Part shown: positions 1 through 11,511 of the stretch, one piece after another
How the letters are laid out: each line of letters opens with the position of its first letter
How positions within the stretch are numbered: position 1 is the first letter of the stretch
Origin: Sphingobacteriales bacterium
GTDB taxonomy: Bacteria > Bacteroidota > Bacteroidia > Chitinophagales > Chitinophagaceae
Length of the DNA stretch: 64,000 nucleotides
Reading direction: 5' to 3'
Assembly (NCBI GenBank): GCA_003963365.1
Contig: RXJG01000004.1
Span: 1,058,504 to 1,122,503 of the forward strand
Notes under the pieces: model-generated
Databases searched by the model: none
The model's input: only the letters and a program-made list of their open reading frames with translations
Told to the model about the DNA's origin: nothing
Program-made: the position numbers and the translations under genes

Positions 1-1
1 G

Positions 2-3000
2 CAGTCGTTTAAAGACTTCTTCCAGTTGGAAACTACGCCTGATAAGCGTAACGTAGAAGGGCTTTTCCGTGTGTTCAAAGAAAACTTCCCGATTACTGAT
101 ACCCGTAACATATTTGTTCTTGAGTTTCTCGATTATTTCGTGGATCCCCCACGTTATACTATCGATGAATGTATGGAAAGAGGTTTAACATATGCTGTGC
201 CTTTAAAGGCTAAGTTGCGTTTAAGCTGTAATGACGAAGAGCATATCGATTTCCAGACTATCGTACAGGATGTATTCTTAGGAAACATTCCTTACATGAC
301 CCCCCGTGGTACTTTCGTTATCAATGGTGCAGAAAGGGTAGTAGTATCACAGTTACACCGTTCACCCGGTGTATTCTTTGGACAATCATTGCATCCAAAT
401 GGTACAAAAATCTATTCTGCCCGTGTAATTCCATTTAAAGGTGCATGGATGGAATTTGCAACGGACATCAACAATGTGATGTATGCTTACATCGACCGTA
501 AGAAAAAATTCCCGGTAACTACTTTGTTACGTTCTATCGGATACGAAACAGATAAAGACATCCTTGAACTGTTTGGTATGGCTGATGAGGTAAAAGCTGA
601 TAAGAAAACACTTTCTAAATACGAAGGAAAATTATTAGCTGCCCGTGTATTAAGAAGCTGGGTGGAGGATTTTGTGGATGAGGATACCGGTGAAGTAGTT
701 TCAATTGAAAGAAATGAAGTAGTATTAGAACGTGACTCTGTATTGAATGCTGATAACATTAAACTCATTGTTGATATGGGTGTTGAAAGCGTATTCGTAC
801 AGAAAGAAGAAGTGAGTGGTGATTATGCTATCATCTATAATACTTTAAATAAAGATACTTCTAACTCTGAGTTGGAAGCCGTACAACATATCTACCGTCA
901 ATTACGTGGTGCTGACGCCCCGGATAACGAGACAGCCCGTGGTATTATAGACAAATTGTTTTTTAGTGATAAGCGTTATGATTTAGGTGAAGTTGGTCGT
1001 TATAAAATTAACCGCAAACTGAACATTGAAGCACCACTTACACAAAAGACATTAACAAGAGAAGATATTATCTTAATCATCAAATACCTGGTTCGTTTAA
1101 CCAACGCTAAAGCAGAGATAGATGATATTGATCACCTGAGTAACCGTCGTGTACGTACAGTAGGCGAGCAGTTATATGCTCAGTTTGGTGTTGGTCTGGC
1201 CCGTATGGCCCGTACCATCCGTGAAAGAATGAACGTACGTGATAACGAGGTATTCACTCCGGTTGATTTGATTAATGCAAGAACACTTTCTTCTGTTATT
1301 AATTCATTCTTTGGTACTTCACAATTATCTCAGTTCTTGGACCAGACAAACCCATTGAGTGAGATTACACATAAGCGTCGTATCTCAGCTCTCGGGCCCG
1401 GTGGTTTAAGTCGTGAACGGGCAGGTTTTGAGGTGCGTGACGTACACTATTCTCACTACGGCCGTTTGTGTACCATTGAGACTCCGGAAGGTCCAAACAT
1501 CGGTTTGATTTCTACTCTTTGCGTACATGCCAAGATTAATGAGATGGGCTTCATCGAAACACCTTACCGTAAAGTTGATAATGGTAAGATTGATATGAAG
1601 CACCTGACTTTCTTAAGTGCAGAAGAAGAAGACACAGCAAAGATTGCACAGGCGCATGCTGAAATTGATGCGAATGGTCATATTGCAGAGGACAAAGTAA
1701 AAAGCCGTCAAACAGGTGACTTCCCGATTTTAGATAAAAACGAAGTAGAATTTATGGACGTAGCTCCCAACCAGATTGTTGGTTTGAGTGCTTCGTTGAT
1801 TCCGTTCCTGGAGCATGACGATGCTAACCGTGCCCTGATGGGTTCAAACATGCAACGTCAAGCCGTGCCGTTAATTCGTCCAACAGCCCCGATTGTAGGT
1901 ACAGGCCTGGAAGCGAAAGCTGCCCGTGATGCCAGGATACAGATTCATGCAGAAGGAAACGGTGTGGTTGAATTTGTGGATGCCAATGAGATTCATGTTC
2001 GTTACGACAGGGACGAGGAACAACGCTTAGTTTCATTTGAAGAAGATTTAAAGATTTATAAACTTACCAAGTTTACAAAAACCAACCAGGCAACCTGTAT
2101 CAACCTGAAACCTGCTGTGAAGAAAGGTCAGAAGGTTAAACCGGGAGACTTCTTAACAGAAGGGTATGCCGTACAAAATGGAGAACTGGCATTAGGACGT
2201 AACCTGAAAGTAGCATTCATGCCATGGAAGGGTTACAACTTTGAGGATGCGATTGTAATCAGCGAAAGAGTGGTGAAGGAAGACTGGTTTACTTCTATTC
2301 ACATTGAAGAATTTGAATTAGAAGTTCGTGATACCAAGTTGGGTGAAGAAGAATTAACGCCGGATATTCCTAACGTAAGTGAAGAGGCTACCAAAGATTT
2401 AGATCAGAATGGTATCATCCGCATTGGTGCTGCTATTAAAGAAGGGGATATCATTATTGGAAAAATCACTCCTAAAGGTGAAAGTGACCCAACACCAGAA
2501 GAAAAATTATTACGGGCCATCTTTGGTGATAAAGCAGGTGATGCAAAAGATGCTTCATTAAAAGCACCAAGTGGTACTGAAGGTGTGGTAATTGATAAGC
2601 GTTTGTTCCAACGTGCCAAAAAAGATAAGAATACTAAAGTAAGAGAGAAAGCACTGTTAGAAAAAGTAGAGAAAGTACATGAGAAGAACACAGCTGATTT
2701 ACTTGAATTATTAATTAGCAAACTGCAGGTTCTGCTTCGTGATAAAACTTCTGCTGGTGTAAGTAACAACTTTGGCGAAGTGCTGATTGGTAAAGGAGCT
2801 AAGTTCAATCCTAAAAATTTAGCTGGAATAGATTACCAGAACGTAAATCCTTTGGGATGGACCGGTGAGAAACACATTGATGATAACATCAATACTCTCT
2901 TACACAACTTTAACATTAAGTATAACGAAGAGTTAGGCCGTTACAAGAGAGAGAAATTCAACATCTCAATTGGTGACGAATTACCAGCCGGTGTATTAAA

Positions 3001-3718
3001 ACTGGCTAAAGTTTATTTGGCTGTTAAGCGTAAACTGAAAGTGGGTGATAAGATGGCCGGTCGTCACGGTAACAAAGGGATAGTAGCTAAAATAGTTCGT
3101 GCAGAAGATATGCCTTTCTTAGAAGATGGTACGCCGGTTGATATTGTGCTGAACCCATTGGGTGTACCGAGCCGTATGAACCTGGGACAGATTTATGAAA
3201 CTGTTCTTGGATGGGCTGGTGAAAAATTAGGCATGCGTTTCGCTACGCCGATTTTTGATGGTGCTACCGTGGATGAAATTGCCAATCACATCAATAATGC
3301 CGGCTTGCCGAGTTTTGGTCATACCTATTTGTATGATGGTGAAACCGGTGAACGTTTCCACCAGAAAGCAACGGTTGGTATTATTTATATGATTAAGCTG
3401 CACCACATGGTGGATGACAAGATGCATGCCCGTTCAATCGGACCATACAGCTTGATCACACAACAGCCATTAGGTGGTAAAGCTCAGTTTGGTGGTCAGC
3501 GTTTTGGTGAGATGGAAGTATGGGCACTGGAAGCTTATGGCGCCTCCAACATATTGCAGGAATTGTTAACGCTGAAGTCTGATGATATCATCGGTCGTGC
3601 AAAGACATACGAAGCAATTGTAAAAGGTGATAATGTTCCAAGAGCCGGTATTCCTGAATCATTCAACGTATTGGTTCATGAGTTGAGAGGTTTGGGGCTT
3701 GACCTGAAGTTTGAATAA
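2..3718 (+). CDS. rpoB: DNA-directed RNA polymerase subunit beta (5' end outside window)
   Basis: This is the catalytic beta subunit of RNA polymerase. The frame is open from base 2 without a start codon. The TTG at 26 is internal, because the codons before it (QSFKDFFQ) continue the normal beta N-terminus; about 30 residues are probably missing. The rifampicin-binding region is intact and of sensitive type ([18 protein letters not shown], then [10 protein letters not shown]). The [12 protein letters not shown] active-site segment and the C-terminal [17 protein letters not shown] clamp motif are present. The gene is followed by rpoC on the same strand after 175 bases that contain an unusual inverted heptamer array. 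It is certainly vegetative rpoB; only the start is unknown. Confidence 0.98.
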   Translation, partial: QSFKDFFQLETTPDKRNVEGLFRVFKENFPITDTRNIFVLEFLDYFVDPPRYTIDECMERGLTYAVPLKAKLRLSCNDEEHIDFQTIVQDVFLGNIPYMTPRGTFVINGAERVVVSQLHRSPGVFFGQSLHPNGTKIYSARVIPFKGAWMEFATDINNVMYAYIDRKKKFPVTTLLRSIGYETDKDILELFGMADEVKADKKTLSKYEGKLLAARVLRSWVEDFVDEDTGEVVSIERNEVVLERDSVLNADNIKLIVDMGVESVFVQKEEVSGDYAIIYNTLNKDTSNSELEAVQHIYRQLRGADAPDNETARGIIDKLFFSDKRYDLGEVGRYKINRKLNIEAPLTQKTLTREDIILIIKYLVRLTNAKAEIDDIDHLSNRRVRTVGEQLYAQFGVGLARMARTIRERMNVRDNEVFTPVDLINARTLSSVINSFFGTSQLSQFLDQTNPLSEITHKRRISALGPGGLSRERAGFEVRDVHYSHYGRLCTIETPEGPNIGLISTLCVHAKINEMGFIETPYRKVDNGKIDMKHLTFLSAEEEDTAKIAQAHAEIDANGHIAEDKVKSRQTGDFPILDKNEVEFMDVAPNQIVGLSASLIPFLEHDDANRALMGSNMQRQAVPLIRPTAPIVGTGLEAKAARDARIQIHAEGNGVVEFVDANEIHVRYDRDEEQRLVSFEEDLKIYKLTKFTKTNQATCINLKPAVKKGQKVKPGDFLTEGYAVQNGELALGRNLKVAFMPWKGYNFEDAIVISERVVKEDWFTSIHIEEFELEVRDTKLGEEELTPDIPNVSEEATKDLDQNGIIRIGAAIKEGDIIIGKITPKGESDPTPEEKLLRAIFGDKAGDAKDASLKAPSGTEGVVIDKRLFQRAKKDKNTKVREKALLEKVEKVHEKNTADLLELLISKLQVLLRDKTSAGVSNNFGEVLIGKGAKFNPKNLAGIDYQNVNPLGWTGEKHIDDNINTLLHNFNIKYNEELGRYKREKFNISIGDELPAGVLKLAKVYLAVKRKLKVGDKMAGRHGNKGIVAKIVRAEDMPFLEDGTPVDIVLNPLGVPSRMNLGQIYETVLGWAGEKLGMRFATPIFDGATVDEIANHINNAGLPSFGHTYLYDGETGERFHQKATVGIIYMIKLHHMVDDKMHARSIGPYSLITQQPLGGKAQFGGQRFGEMEVWALEAYGASNILQELLTLKSDDIIGRAKTYEAIVKGDNVPRAGIPESFNVLVHELRGLGLDLKFE

Positions 3719-3720
3719 AA

Positions 3721-3792
3721 AGTTTGCAGTTGGCAGTGAACAGTTCGCAAAAGATATGCAGACTATGAACTGAAGACTGGCAACTGAAAGCT
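3721..3792. repeat. Inverted heptamer-repeat array between rpoB and rpoC
   Basis: Directly after the rpoB stop, four 7-base units of the type AGTTNGC (3721-3748) are followed by about four units of the type CTGNNAA (3770-3790). The two halves are imperfect reverse complements: 3721-3746 against 3767-3792 pairs at 20 of 26 positions around a loop of about 20 bases. The same heptamer (GGCAGTT/AACTGCC) recurs inside the hydrolase gene near 37570. If rpoB and rpoC are co-transcribed, this hairpin is in the message. Its function is unknown. Confidence 0.8.
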
Positions 3793-3893
3793 CAATAAAG
3801 AACAGAACGTACAAGAGTGCGACGCAACAAAAGACCAACAGCGATAAAAAGCTGGTAACAAAAACAAAAAACACAAAACGATAAACGAAACAT

Positions 3894-6800
3894 ATGGCTA
3901 TCAAAAAAGATAATCGTCCAAGAGCTACGTTTTCAAAAATCACTATAGGTCTGGCTTCCCCGGATTCTATTTTGGAAAAAAGCTTTGGTGAAGTATTAAA
4001 GCCTGAAACTATTAACTATCGTACGTATAAGCCTGAACGTGATGGCTTGTTCTGCGAAAGAATTTTTGGTCCTGTAAAGGATTATGAATGTGCCTGCGGT
4101 AAGTACAAGCGTATCCGTTATAAGGGTATTGTGTGCGACCGTTGCGGTGTGGAAGTAACTGAAAAGAAAGTGCGCCGTGAACGTATGGGCCACATTAAAC
4201 TGGTGGTGCCTGTAGTACACATCTGGTACTTTAAATCCTTACCTAACAAAATTGGTTATTTGTTAGGGATGAGCTCTAAGAAATTGGAGACTATTATCTA
4301 TTACGAACGTTTTGTGGTGATTCAGTCTGGTATCCGTGCTGATAAAGGTCAGAACTACGGTGACCTGCTGACTGAAGAAGAATATTTAGACATCCTGGAT
4401 GCATTGCCAAAAGATAACCAGTACTTACCTGACGATGACCCTAACAAGTTTATCGCCAAGATGGGTGCTGAAGCGGTGCATGATTTATTAGGAAGATTAG
4501 ACTTAGACAGTTTAAGTGCTTCTTTACGTCATGCTGCTGCTAATGAAACTTCACAACAACGTAAGGCCGATGCGTTAAAGCGTTTGAGTGTGGTAGAAGC
4601 TTTCCGTGATGCGAATACAAGAATCAACAACCGTCCGGAGTGGATGGTAATGCAATACATCCCTGTTATTCCACCGGAACTGCGTCCGTTAGTTCCTTTG
4701 GATGGTGGTCGTTTTGCGTCTTCTGATCTGAACGATTTATACCGTCGTGTTATCATTCGTAACAACCGTTTAAAGCGTTTGTTAGAGATTAAAGCTCCTG
4801 AGGTAATCTTGCGTAATGAAAAACGTATGTTACAGGAAGCAATTGACTCATTGTTTGATAACAGCCGTAAATCAAATGCTGTTAAAGCAGAAGGTGGCCG
4901 TGCATTAAAATCGTTGAGTGATGTATTAAAAGGTAAACAGGGACGTTTCCGTCAGAACCTGTTAGGTAAACGTGTTGACTACTCTGGTCGTTCGGTAATT
5001 GTGGTAGGTCCTGAAATGAAATTGCATGAGTGTGGTTTACCAAAAGATATGGCTGCTGAATTGTTTAAGCCATTTATCATTCGTAAGTTAATTGAAAGAG
5101 GAATCGTTAAAACAGTTAAGAGTGCAAGAAAATTAGTGGATAAGAAAGAGGCGATTGTTTGGGATATCCTCGAAAACATATTAAAGGGTCACCCGGTAAT
5201 GTTAAACCGTGCCCCAACGTTACACCGTTTATCCATCCAGGCCTTTCAGCCTAAGTTGATTGAAGGTAAAGCCATTCAATTGCACCCATTGGTGTGTTCG
5301 GCTTTCAACGCCGACTTTGATGGTGACCAGATGGCGGTACACGTTCCATTGAGCAATGCTGCTATCCTGGAAGCACAGTTATTGATGCTGGCTTCACATA
5401 ACATTTTGAACCCGCAAAATGGTACACCCATCACCCTTCCTTCCCAGGACATGGTGCTTGGTTTGTATTATATTTCTAAAGCGAAGAAATCAACTGAAAC
5501 AGAAAAAGTAAAAGGCGAAGGAAAAGCTTTCTACAGTGCTGAAGAAGTGATTATCGCTTACAATGAAAAGCAGGTTGACTTACATGCACCTATTAAAGTA
5601 AAGGCAAATGTTCGTAATGCCAATGGTGAACTGGAATACAAACTGATTGATACTACTGTTGGTCGTGTAATCTTTAACCAGTTTGTTCCAAAAGAAGTAG
5701 GTTTTGTAAATGCTTTATTAACTAAAAAGAATCTTCGTGAAATTATTGGTGATATCATTAATATCACCAATATTCCAAAAACAGCGAAGTTCCTGGATGA
5801 TATTAAAACATTAGGTTTCCGCACAGCATTCCAGGGTGGTCTGTCATTCAACATTAATGACCTGATTGTTCCTGAAATTAAAGAATCCATGATTGATACG
5901 GCTGCTGCAGAAGTAGATGAAGTGTGGGATAACTACAATATGGGTTTGATCACAAACAACGAGCGTTATAACCAGATCATTGATATCTGGAGCCGTGTGG
6001 ATACAAAAGTTACAGAAACATTGATACGTGAAATGGCAACTGATAAACAAGGTTTCAACTCTGTTTACATGATGCTTGATTCAGGTGCCCGTGGTAGTAA
6101 GCAACAGGTTAAGCAGTTGGCTGGTATCAGGGGATTGATGGCTAAGCCACGTAAATCTGGTTCTACCGGAAGTGAGATCATTGAAAACCCTATCCTTTCC
6201 AACTTTAAAGATGGATTGAGTGTATTGGAATACTTTATATCTACACACGGTGCCCGTAAAGGTTTGGCCGATACAGCGTTGAAAACAGCGGATGCCGGTT
6301 ACTTAACCCGTCGTCTCGTGGACGTTGCACAGGATGTGGTGATTAATGAAGAAGATTGTGGTACACTGCGTGGTATTGCTACATCAGCATTAAAAGATAA
6401 CGAAGATATTATTGAACCGTTGAGCGATCGTATTGAAGGCCGTACATCTGTACATGATGTTTACGATCCTCAATCAGATGCACTTATCGTTAAAGCCGGT
6501 GAAGAAATTACCAGTGATATTGCGAAGCAAATTGAAGAAAGTGGTATTGAAGTAGTTGAAATCCGTTCTGTACTTACCTGCGAAAGCAAACGTGGTGTGT
6601 GTGTGAAATGTTATGGTAAAAACTTAGCTACCGGTTACCTCGCACAACGGGGTGATGCTGTTGGTATCATTGCCGCCCAGTCAATCGGTGAACCTGGTAC
6701 ACAGTTGACATTGCGTACCTTCCACGTGGGTGGTGTGGCTGGTTCTGCATCGGTAGATTCACAACTATCAGCCAAGTTTGATGGTACGGTACAGTTTGAT

Positions 6801-8186
6801 GGATTGCGTACAGTAAGTGCTAAGAATAATGATGGCGATACCGTACAAATCGTAATTGGTCGTACCGGTGAGGTGCGTATCATGGATGTAAAGAATGACC
6901 GCTTATTAATTACCAACAACGTTCCTTATGGTGCTACTTTGTTAGTGAAAGATGGTCAGCAGGTGAAGAAAGGCGAGGCTATTTGTACATGGGATCCGTT
7001 CAACAACGTAGTAGTGGCTGAAATTGCCGGTACAGTTAAGTTTGAAAACATTATTGAAGGCGTTACCTACCGTGAAGAAGCGGATGAACAAACTGGTCAC
7101 CGTGAAAAAGTGGTTATCGAAACAAAAGATAAAACAAAGATCCCTTCATTGTTAATTGAAGGAAAAGAGATCAAATCATATAACCTTCCTGTTGGTTCTC
7201 ACATTTCTATTGAAGAAGGAGAAGATGTAAAAGCAGGACAGGTAATGGTGAAGATTCCACGTGTATTAGGTAAACTGAGAGATATCACCGGTGGTCTTCC
7301 ACGTGTAACAGAATTGTTTGAAGCAAGAAACCCGGGTAACCCTGCTATCGTTTCTGAAATTGATGGTGTGGTAAGCTTTGGTGCTGTAAAACGTGGTAAC
7401 CGTGAAATTGTAATTGAAGCAAAAGATGGTGTAATTAAGAAATACTTAGTTCCATTGACAAGACAAATTCTTGTACAGGATGGTGACTATGTAAAAGCCG
7501 GTACACCATTGAGTGACGGACAAATTGCTCCTTACGATATCTTAAACATCAAAGGTCCGTTTGCTGTACAGGAATATGTGGTGAATGAAATACAGGAAGT
7601 ATATCGTTTACAGGGTGTGAAGATCAACGATAAGCATATTGAAGTGATCGTTCGCCAGATGATGAAGAAAGTTGAGATTGTAGATGCTGGTGATACTAAA
7701 TTCCTGGAAGGAGATTTGGAAGATCGTTTTGACTTTAACAATGAGAACGATTGGATCTTTGATAAGAAAGTAGTAACTGATCCGGGAGAAAGCACTAAGC
7801 TGAAAGCTGGTATGATTGTAAGCTTGCGGGATGTAAGAGAAGAAAACTCAGCATTACGCCGGGCAGATAAAAAACCTGTTGAATTCCGCGATGCACAGCC
7901 GGCAACTTCCACTCCGGTGTTGTTAGGTATCACCAAGGCTTCATTAGGTACACATAGCTGGATTTCTGCGGCATCCTTCCAGGAAACTACAAAAGTGTTG
8001 AGTTCAGCGGCTATCAACGGTAAAGCAGATGACATGCTGGGGCTGAAAGAAAACGTAATCACCGGGCATCCAATACCGGCTGGTACAGGTTTACGTGAGT
8101 TCGATAACATGATAGTGGGAAGTAAGGAAGAATACGAATTGCTGCAAACCACCCGTGAAGCCATGAGCTTTGATGAGGAAGAGTAA
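3894..8186 (+). CDS. rpoC: DNA-directed RNA polymerase subunit beta'
   Basis: This is the beta' subunit of RNA polymerase, 1430 residues, close to the usual Bacteroidota length. The N-terminal zinc site is C66, C68, C81, C84. The absolutely conserved NADFDGDQM motif, whose three aspartates bind the catalytic Mg2+, is at residues 472-480. The bridge-helix/trigger-loop region ([19 protein letters not shown]) and the second zinc site ([13 protein letters not shown]) are present. The C-terminus contains the usual [11 protein letters not shown] segment. The ATG at 3894 gives the expected [10 protein letters not shown] start. An intrinsic terminator follows at 8237. Confidence 0.99.
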   Translation: MAIKKDNRPRATFSKITIGLASPDSILEKSFGEVLKPETINYRTYKPERDGLFCERIFGPVKDYECACGKYKRIRYKGIVCDRCGVEVTEKKVRRERMGHIKLVVPVVHIWYFKSLPNKIGYLLGMSSKKLETIIYYERFVVIQSGIRADKGQNYGDLLTEEEYLDILDALPKDNQYLPDDDPNKFIAKMGAEAVHDLLGRLDLDSLSASLRHAAANETSQQRKADALKRLSVVEAFRDANTRINNRPEWMVMQYIPVIPPELRPLVPLDGGRFASSDLNDLYRRVIIRNNRLKRLLEIKAPEVILRNEKRMLQEAIDSLFDNSRKSNAVKAEGGRALKSLSDVLKGKQGRFRQNLLGKRVDYSGRSVIVVGPEMKLHECGLPKDMAAELFKPFIIRKLIERGIVKTVKSARKLVDKKEAIVWDILENILKGHPVMLNRAPTLHRLSIQAFQPKLIEGKAIQLHPLVCSAFNADFDGDQMAVHVPLSNAAILEAQLLMLASHNILNPQNGTPITLPSQDMVLGLYYISKAKKSTETEKVKGEGKAFYSAEEVIIAYNEKQVDLHAPIKVKANVRNANGELEYKLIDTTVGRVIFNQFVPKEVGFVNALLTKKNLREIIGDIINITNIPKTAKFLDDIKTLGFRTAFQGGLSFNINDLIVPEIKESMIDTAAAEVDEVWDNYNMGLITNNERYNQIIDIWSRVDTKVTETLIREMATDKQGFNSVYMMLDSGARGSKQQVKQLAGIRGLMAKPRKSGSTGSEIIENPILSNFKDGLSVLEYFISTHGARKGLADTALKTADAGYLTRRLVDVAQDVVINEEDCGTLRGIATSALKDNEDIIEPLSDRIEGRTSVHDVYDPQSDALIVKAGEEITSDIAKQIEESGIEVVEIRSVLTCESKRGVCVKCYGKNLATGYLAQRGDAVGIIAAQSIGEPGTQLTLRTFHVGGVAGSASVDSQLSAKFDGTVQFDGLRTVSAKNNDGDTVQIVIGRTGEVRIMDVKNDRLLITNNVPYGATLLVKDGQQVKKGEAICTWDPFNNVVVAEIAGTVKFENIIEGVTYREEADEQTGHREKVVIETKDKTKIPSLLIEGKEIKSYNLPVGSHISIEEGEDVKAGQVMVKIPRVLGKLRDITGGLPRVTELFEARNPGNPAIVSEIDGVVSFGAVKRGNREIVIEAKDGVIKKYLVPLTRQILVQDGDYVKAGTPLSDGQIAPYDILNIKGPFAVQEYVVNEIQEVYRLQGVKINDKHIEVIVRQMMKKVEIVDAGDTKFLEGDLEDRFDFNNENDWIFDKKVVTDPGESTKLKAGMIVSLRDVREENSALRRADKKPVEFRDAQPATSTPVLLGITKASLGTHSWISAASFQETTKVLSSAAINGKADDMLGLKENVITGHPIPAGTGLREFDNMIVGSKEEYELLQTTREAMSFDEEE

Positions 8187-8236
8187 TTCAATTTTTAATA
8201 AGCTGATAAGCTGAGTTGAAAATTAAAAATAGATGT

Positions 8237-8267
8237 AAGGAGTGAGTATTTCTCACTCCTTTTTTTT
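8237..8267 (+). terminator. Rho-independent terminator after rpoC
   Basis: A perfect 10-bp stem (AAGGAGTGAG at 8237-8246 with CTCACTCCTT at 8252-8261) has a 5-base loop and a run of T to 8267. It lies 51 bases after the rpoC stop. An AT-rich imperfect inverted repeat (CAATTTTTAAT / ATTAAAAATAG, about 8192-8232) precedes it. Confidence 0.92.
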
Positions 8268-8286
8268 GAATTACTTCCTGAAATTT

Positions 8287-8294
8287 TATCTTTG
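8287..8294 (+). promoter_or_regulatory. Candidate promoter -7 box (TATCTTTG)
   Basis: TATCTTTG matches the Bacteroidota -7 consensus TAnnTTTG. A TTG at 8266-8268, 18 bases upstream, could act as the -33 element. The box lies just behind the rpoC terminator and 136 bases before the next start codon, so it could drive the OmpH-like gene with a longish leader. Confidence 0.4.
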
Positions 8295-8429
8295 AAAACC
8301 ACATTATTATTCGTTATGTAATGATGCTAATTTGTTTAACCGGTGCTAACCATGTTAAGCCTTTACTAAAATTTTAATACCTGTTCAGCTACGAAAGTTG
8401 AATAAGCTTATCTTGCTAAAAATGCGCTG

Positions 8430-9026
8430 ATGAAGAATTTTTCTACTCTCTTATTTGTATTGCTTTTTGCGCTGGTAGGCGTTTTATTTTATTTACAGGT
8501 GAGCAGCAAAAAGGCTGATGAACACAGGAGTGCCAAACTGGATGCCCAGGCTCATAAAATCAATGTGGCCTACGTTGATATTGATACGCTGGAAAATAAT
8601 TATGAATACTTTAAATTATTGCAAAAGAAATATGAAGTAAAAAGGGATAGTATTGATAAAGCACTGAATAGTGACTATAATGCTATTGAAAACGAAAGAT
8701 TGCGTTTTGTACAAAAAGGGAATACAATAACTGAAGTGGAAGCACAAAATTTTGAAAACGCTTATAAACTGAAAATGCAGACGTTGGAAAATAAAAAACT
8801 GCAGCTTAGTAAAGAGCTCAATGATGAGCAGGCAAAAGGTATGGATGATGTGTTAAGTAAAATTGAAGCTTATATGAATGAGTATAATAAAAACAGTCAT
8901 TACTCATTTGTGTTTGGAGTGGCCAAAGGCAACATGATGTTTTTGCATAAAGACACGGCCTGTAATATTACCAACGAAGTTTTAAAGGGTCTTAATGCTG
9001 ACTATCTTAAATCAGCAAAGAAATAA
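8430..9026 (+). CDS. OmpH/Skp-family periplasmic protein
   Basis: A 198-residue protein with an N-terminal hydrophobic segment (about residues 6-24) that serves as signal or anchor. It is followed by a short beta region (INVAYVDIDTLENNYEYF) typical of OmpH/Skp, a long charged coiled-coil helix (about residues 70-150), and a C-terminal return strand (HYSFVFGVAKGNMMFL). Skp-like proteins are periplasmic chaperones for outer-membrane proteins; Bacteroidota often have several. The family follows from this architecture, and no particular client can be inferred. The gene stands alone between the rpoC terminator and a terminator hairpin at 9054. Confidence 0.8.
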   Translation: MKNFSTLLFVLLFALVGVLFYLQVSSKKADEHRSAKLDAQAHKINVAYVDIDTLENNYEYFKLLQKKYEVKRDSIDKALNSDYNAIENERLRFVQKGNTITEVEAQNFENAYKLKMQTLENKKLQLSKELNDEQAKGMDDVLSKIEAYMNEYNKNSHYSFVFGVAKGNMMFLHKDTACNITNEVLKGLNADYLKSAKK

Positions 9027-9053
9027 TCAGAATAAGCTGAAATGCTTATCTTC

Positions 9054-9081
9054 AATCCCGTTTTAAACAACGGGATTTTTT
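9054..9081 (+). terminator. Terminator hairpin abutting the permease start codon
   Basis: A perfect 9-bp stem (AATCCCGTT 9054-9062 with AACGGGATT 9069-9077) has a 6-base loop and six T to 9081. It is a standard terminator for the OmpH-like gene. The last T is immediately followed by the ATG (9082) of the permease gene, leaving no room for a separate promoter or leader downstream. Confidence 0.85.
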
Positions 9082-10500
9082 ATGAGTGAACAAACCAATT
9101 TTAAGCCCACCCTGGGATTGCTGGATGCCACTATGATTGTTGCCGGTTCCATGATTGGTTCCGGTATTTTTATTGTAAGCGCTGATATTACCCGTAATGT
9201 AGGCAGCGCCGGCTGGTTAATTGCTGTATGGCTTATTACCGGCTTTATGACATTAACTGCCGCTGTTAGTTATGGTGAGCTTAGTGCCATGTATCCTAAA
9301 GCTGGCGGACAATATGTTTATTTGAAAGAAGCATTTAATCCTTTAGCAGGATTTTTATACGGCTGGAGTTTTTTTGCAGTGATACAAACGGCAACGATTG
9401 CTGCCGTGGGAGTAGCCTTCTCCAAATTTGCCGGATACTTTTTTCATGTATTAGAATTAAAAGATGAAAATATATTAATGCAGATTGGTGCATTTAAATT
9501 ATATCCTGCACAGTTAGTATCAATTTTACTGATCATTTTCCTTACTTATATCAATACAAAAGGTGTAAAGGGTGGTAAAATCATTCAAACCACTTTTACC
9601 TTAACCAAACTGGTTTCATTGTTCGGTCTGATCGTGTTTGGTTTTTTATTGGCTGCAAAAAAAGATACCTGGGATGCTAACTGGACCAATGCCTGGAATA
9701 TGCATTCCATTGCACCAGACGGTACCGTTACAGGATTAACTGGCTCGGCTATATTAGGGGCAATTGCTGCGGCTATGGTTGGATCAATTTTCAGCAGTGA
9801 TTCGTGGAATAATGTAACCTTTATTGCCGGTGAAATTAAAAACCCAAAACGCAATATTGGGTTAAGTCTTTTCCTTGGAACAATGATCGTAACCATCATT
9901 TACATCACAGCCAACCTGATGTATGTAAGTGTGATGCCATTACATGATATTGCTTTTGCACCACAGGACAGGGTTGCTGTTGCTGCCAGTAATGTGATCT
10001 TTGGTAATGTTGGAACTTATGTAATTGCTGTAATGATCATGATCTCTACCTTTGGTTGTAATAATGGTTTGATATTAGCCGGTGCAAGAGTGTACTATAC
10101 GATGGCGAAAGACGGATTGTTTTTCAGGCAAGCCGGGCACTTGAATAAAAATGCTGTTCCGCAATGGGCATTATGGGCACAATGTATTCTTGCTTCTGTG
10201 CTTTGTTTAAGTGGACGTTACGGAGATTTGTTAGATATGGTTTCATTTGTAGTTGTGATTTTTTATGCATTAACCATCATTGGTATTTTTGTCCTGAGAA
10301 AGAAACAACCCAATGCAGAAAGACCATACAGGGCATTTGGCTATCCTGTATTGCCGGTTATTTATATTATTTTGGGAATTGTATTTTGTGTGTTTCTTAT
10401 TAAAATGAAGCCGGTATATGCCGGAGCAGGATTGATTATTGTTTTGTTAGGATTGCCACTATATTATATTGCTGTTGCCAATAAGAAAAAAGAAAACTAA
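9082..10500 (+). CDS. APC-family amino acid permease
   Basis: A 472-residue inner-membrane transporter with about twelve hydrophobic segments. The N-terminal segment (LGLLDATMIVAGSMIGSGIF) carries the GSGIF motif of APC-superfamily TM1, which contacts the substrate backbone. The mid-protein EIKNPKRNI motif after TM6 and the C-terminal FVLRKKQPNAERPYRAFGYP motif are typical of the amino acid-polyamine-organocation/LAT-like group. The substrate cannot be decided. The start at 9082 is kept because homologous sequence begins only about 12 residues later, although it directly abuts a terminator. The next gene begins one base after the stop, so the two are probably co-transcribed. Confidence 0.9.
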   Translation: MSEQTNFKPTLGLLDATMIVAGSMIGSGIFIVSADITRNVGSAGWLIAVWLITGFMTLTAAVSYGELSAMYPKAGGQYVYLKEAFNPLAGFLYGWSFFAVIQTATIAAVGVAFSKFAGYFFHVLELKDENILMQIGAFKLYPAQLVSILLIIFLTYINTKGVKGGKIIQTTFTLTKLVSLFGLIVFGFLLAAKKDTWDANWTNAWNMHSIAPDGTVTGLTGSAILGAIAAAMVGSIFSSDSWNNVTFIAGEIKNPKRNIGLSLFLGTMIVTIIYITANLMYVSVMPLHDIAFAPQDRVAVAASNVIFGNVGTYVIAVMIMISTFGCNNGLILAGARVYYTMAKDGLFFRQAGHLNKNAVPQWALWAQCILASVLCLSGRYGDLLDMVSFVVVIFYALTIIGIFVLRKKQPNAERPYRAFGYPVLPVIYIILGIVFCVFLIKMKPVYAGAGLIIVLLGLPLYYIAVANKKKEN

Positions 10501-10501
10501 A

Positions 10502-11497
10502 ATGGCTGTTATTGATTTTGATAAACTTTTCTCTTCTTTTGCTGGTATTAAAGTAGCCGTGATTGGAGATGTGATGCTTGACTCCTACATGTGGGGTAAA
10601 GTAGAACGTATTTCACCGGAAGCACCCGTGCCTATTGTTTCATTACAGAAGAAAGAGTATCGCATTGGGGGTGCCGGTAATGTTGCGTTGAACCTCCGTT
10701 CATTGCAGGCGAATGTATCAGTACTATCGGTTATCGGTAATGATGATGATGGTGCTGTCTTAAAGAAGCTGTTTGGGGAAAATAACATTAATACGGAATT
10801 TTTATTAACAAGCAGCAACCGCATTACCACTAATAAAACCCGCATCATCAGCCGTAACCAGCAAATGATGCGTTTGGATAGTGAGGTAACAAATGATTTA
10901 GGCTATGAAGATGAGAACCGGCTCATTCTTGCCATGCAACAGTTTATTGCGCAGGAGAAGCCACAGGTAGTAATATTTGAAGATTATAACAAAGGGGTAA
11001 TTACGGAATTAGTGATTCAAAAAACAACCGGTCTTTGTAAACATCATAATATCATTACCACGGTTGACCCCAAACGAAAAAACTTCTTTAGTTATACTGG
11101 TGTAGATATTTTCAAACCAAATTTAAAGGAAGTAAAAGAAGGATTGAATGTGTTGGAAGATGGGGTGGGAGATGAGTTGCTGAACCAAATTCACCGGCAG
11201 TTAAAAGAAAAACTGCAGCATCATATTTCATTTATTACGTTATCGGAACATGGCGTTTTTTATGCAGATGATAAAAATCACCATATTATTCCGTCGCACC
11301 TCAGAAATATTGCTGATGTAAGCGGCGCTGGTGATACAGTAATTGCAGTGGCATCATTAGTGTATGCCGCCACAAAAGATGTATCGTTAATGGCGGAAGT
11401 TGCTAATATTGCCGGCGGATTGGTGTGCGAAGAAGTAGGTACCGCCGCCATCAACAAAGAAAAACTGCTGGCAGAATGCAGGCAGTTGATTAAATAA
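10502..11497 (+). CDS. rfaE1: D-glycero-beta-D-manno-heptose-7-phosphate kinase (RfaE domain I)
   Basis: A 331-residue PfkB/ribokinase-fold kinase that in its family phosphorylates D-glycero-D-manno-heptose 7-phosphate at C1 in the ADP-heptose pathway for lipopolysaccharide core. It shows the signature VIGDVMLDSYMWG near residue 20, the GGAGNVALNL substrate motif (56-65), FKPNLKEV, and the catalytic SGAGDT motif with D278. Only the kinase domain is present; the nucleotidyltransferase half of HldE is absent, as in species with separate hldA and hldC. I chose the ATG at 10502, one base after the permease stop, over an upstream ATG at 10469 that would add 11 lysine-rich residues inside the permease gene. 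Confidence 0.88.
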   Translation: MAVIDFDKLFSSFAGIKVAVIGDVMLDSYMWGKVERISPEAPVPIVSLQKKEYRIGGAGNVALNLRSLQANVSVLSVIGNDDDGAVLKKLFGENNINTEFLLTSSNRITTNKTRIISRNQQMMRLDSEVTNDLGYEDENRLILAMQQFIAQEKPQVVIFEDYNKGVITELVIQKTTGLCKHHNIITTVDPKRKNFFSYTGVDIFKPNLKEVKEGLNVLEDGVGDELLNQIHRQLKEKLQHHISFITLSEHGVFYADDKNHHIIPSHLRNIADVSGAGDTVIAVASLVYAATKDVSLMAEVANIAGGLVCEEVGTAAINKEKLLAECRQLIK

Positions 11498-11511
11498 GTT
11501 CCCGATCTTCC

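Noticed and set aside
26..28. TTG at 26 as the rpoB start
   Set aside because: The frame continues upstream to the window edge with residues typical of the beta N-terminus.
2404..2808. Minus-strand ORF of 134 codons opposite rpoB
   Set aside because: Antisense to conserved rpoB codons, no start context or family.
7532..8191. Minus-strand ORF of 219 codons opposite the end of rpoC
   Set aside because: It mirrors a strongly conserved coding region, its product is serine/leucine-rich with no domain, and it ends at the rpoC stop; an antisense shadow.
10469..10501. Upstream ATG for the heptose kinase
   Set aside because: It lies inside the permease gene and adds a lysine-rich tail not expected in RfaE; the ATG at 10502 follows the permease stop by one base.
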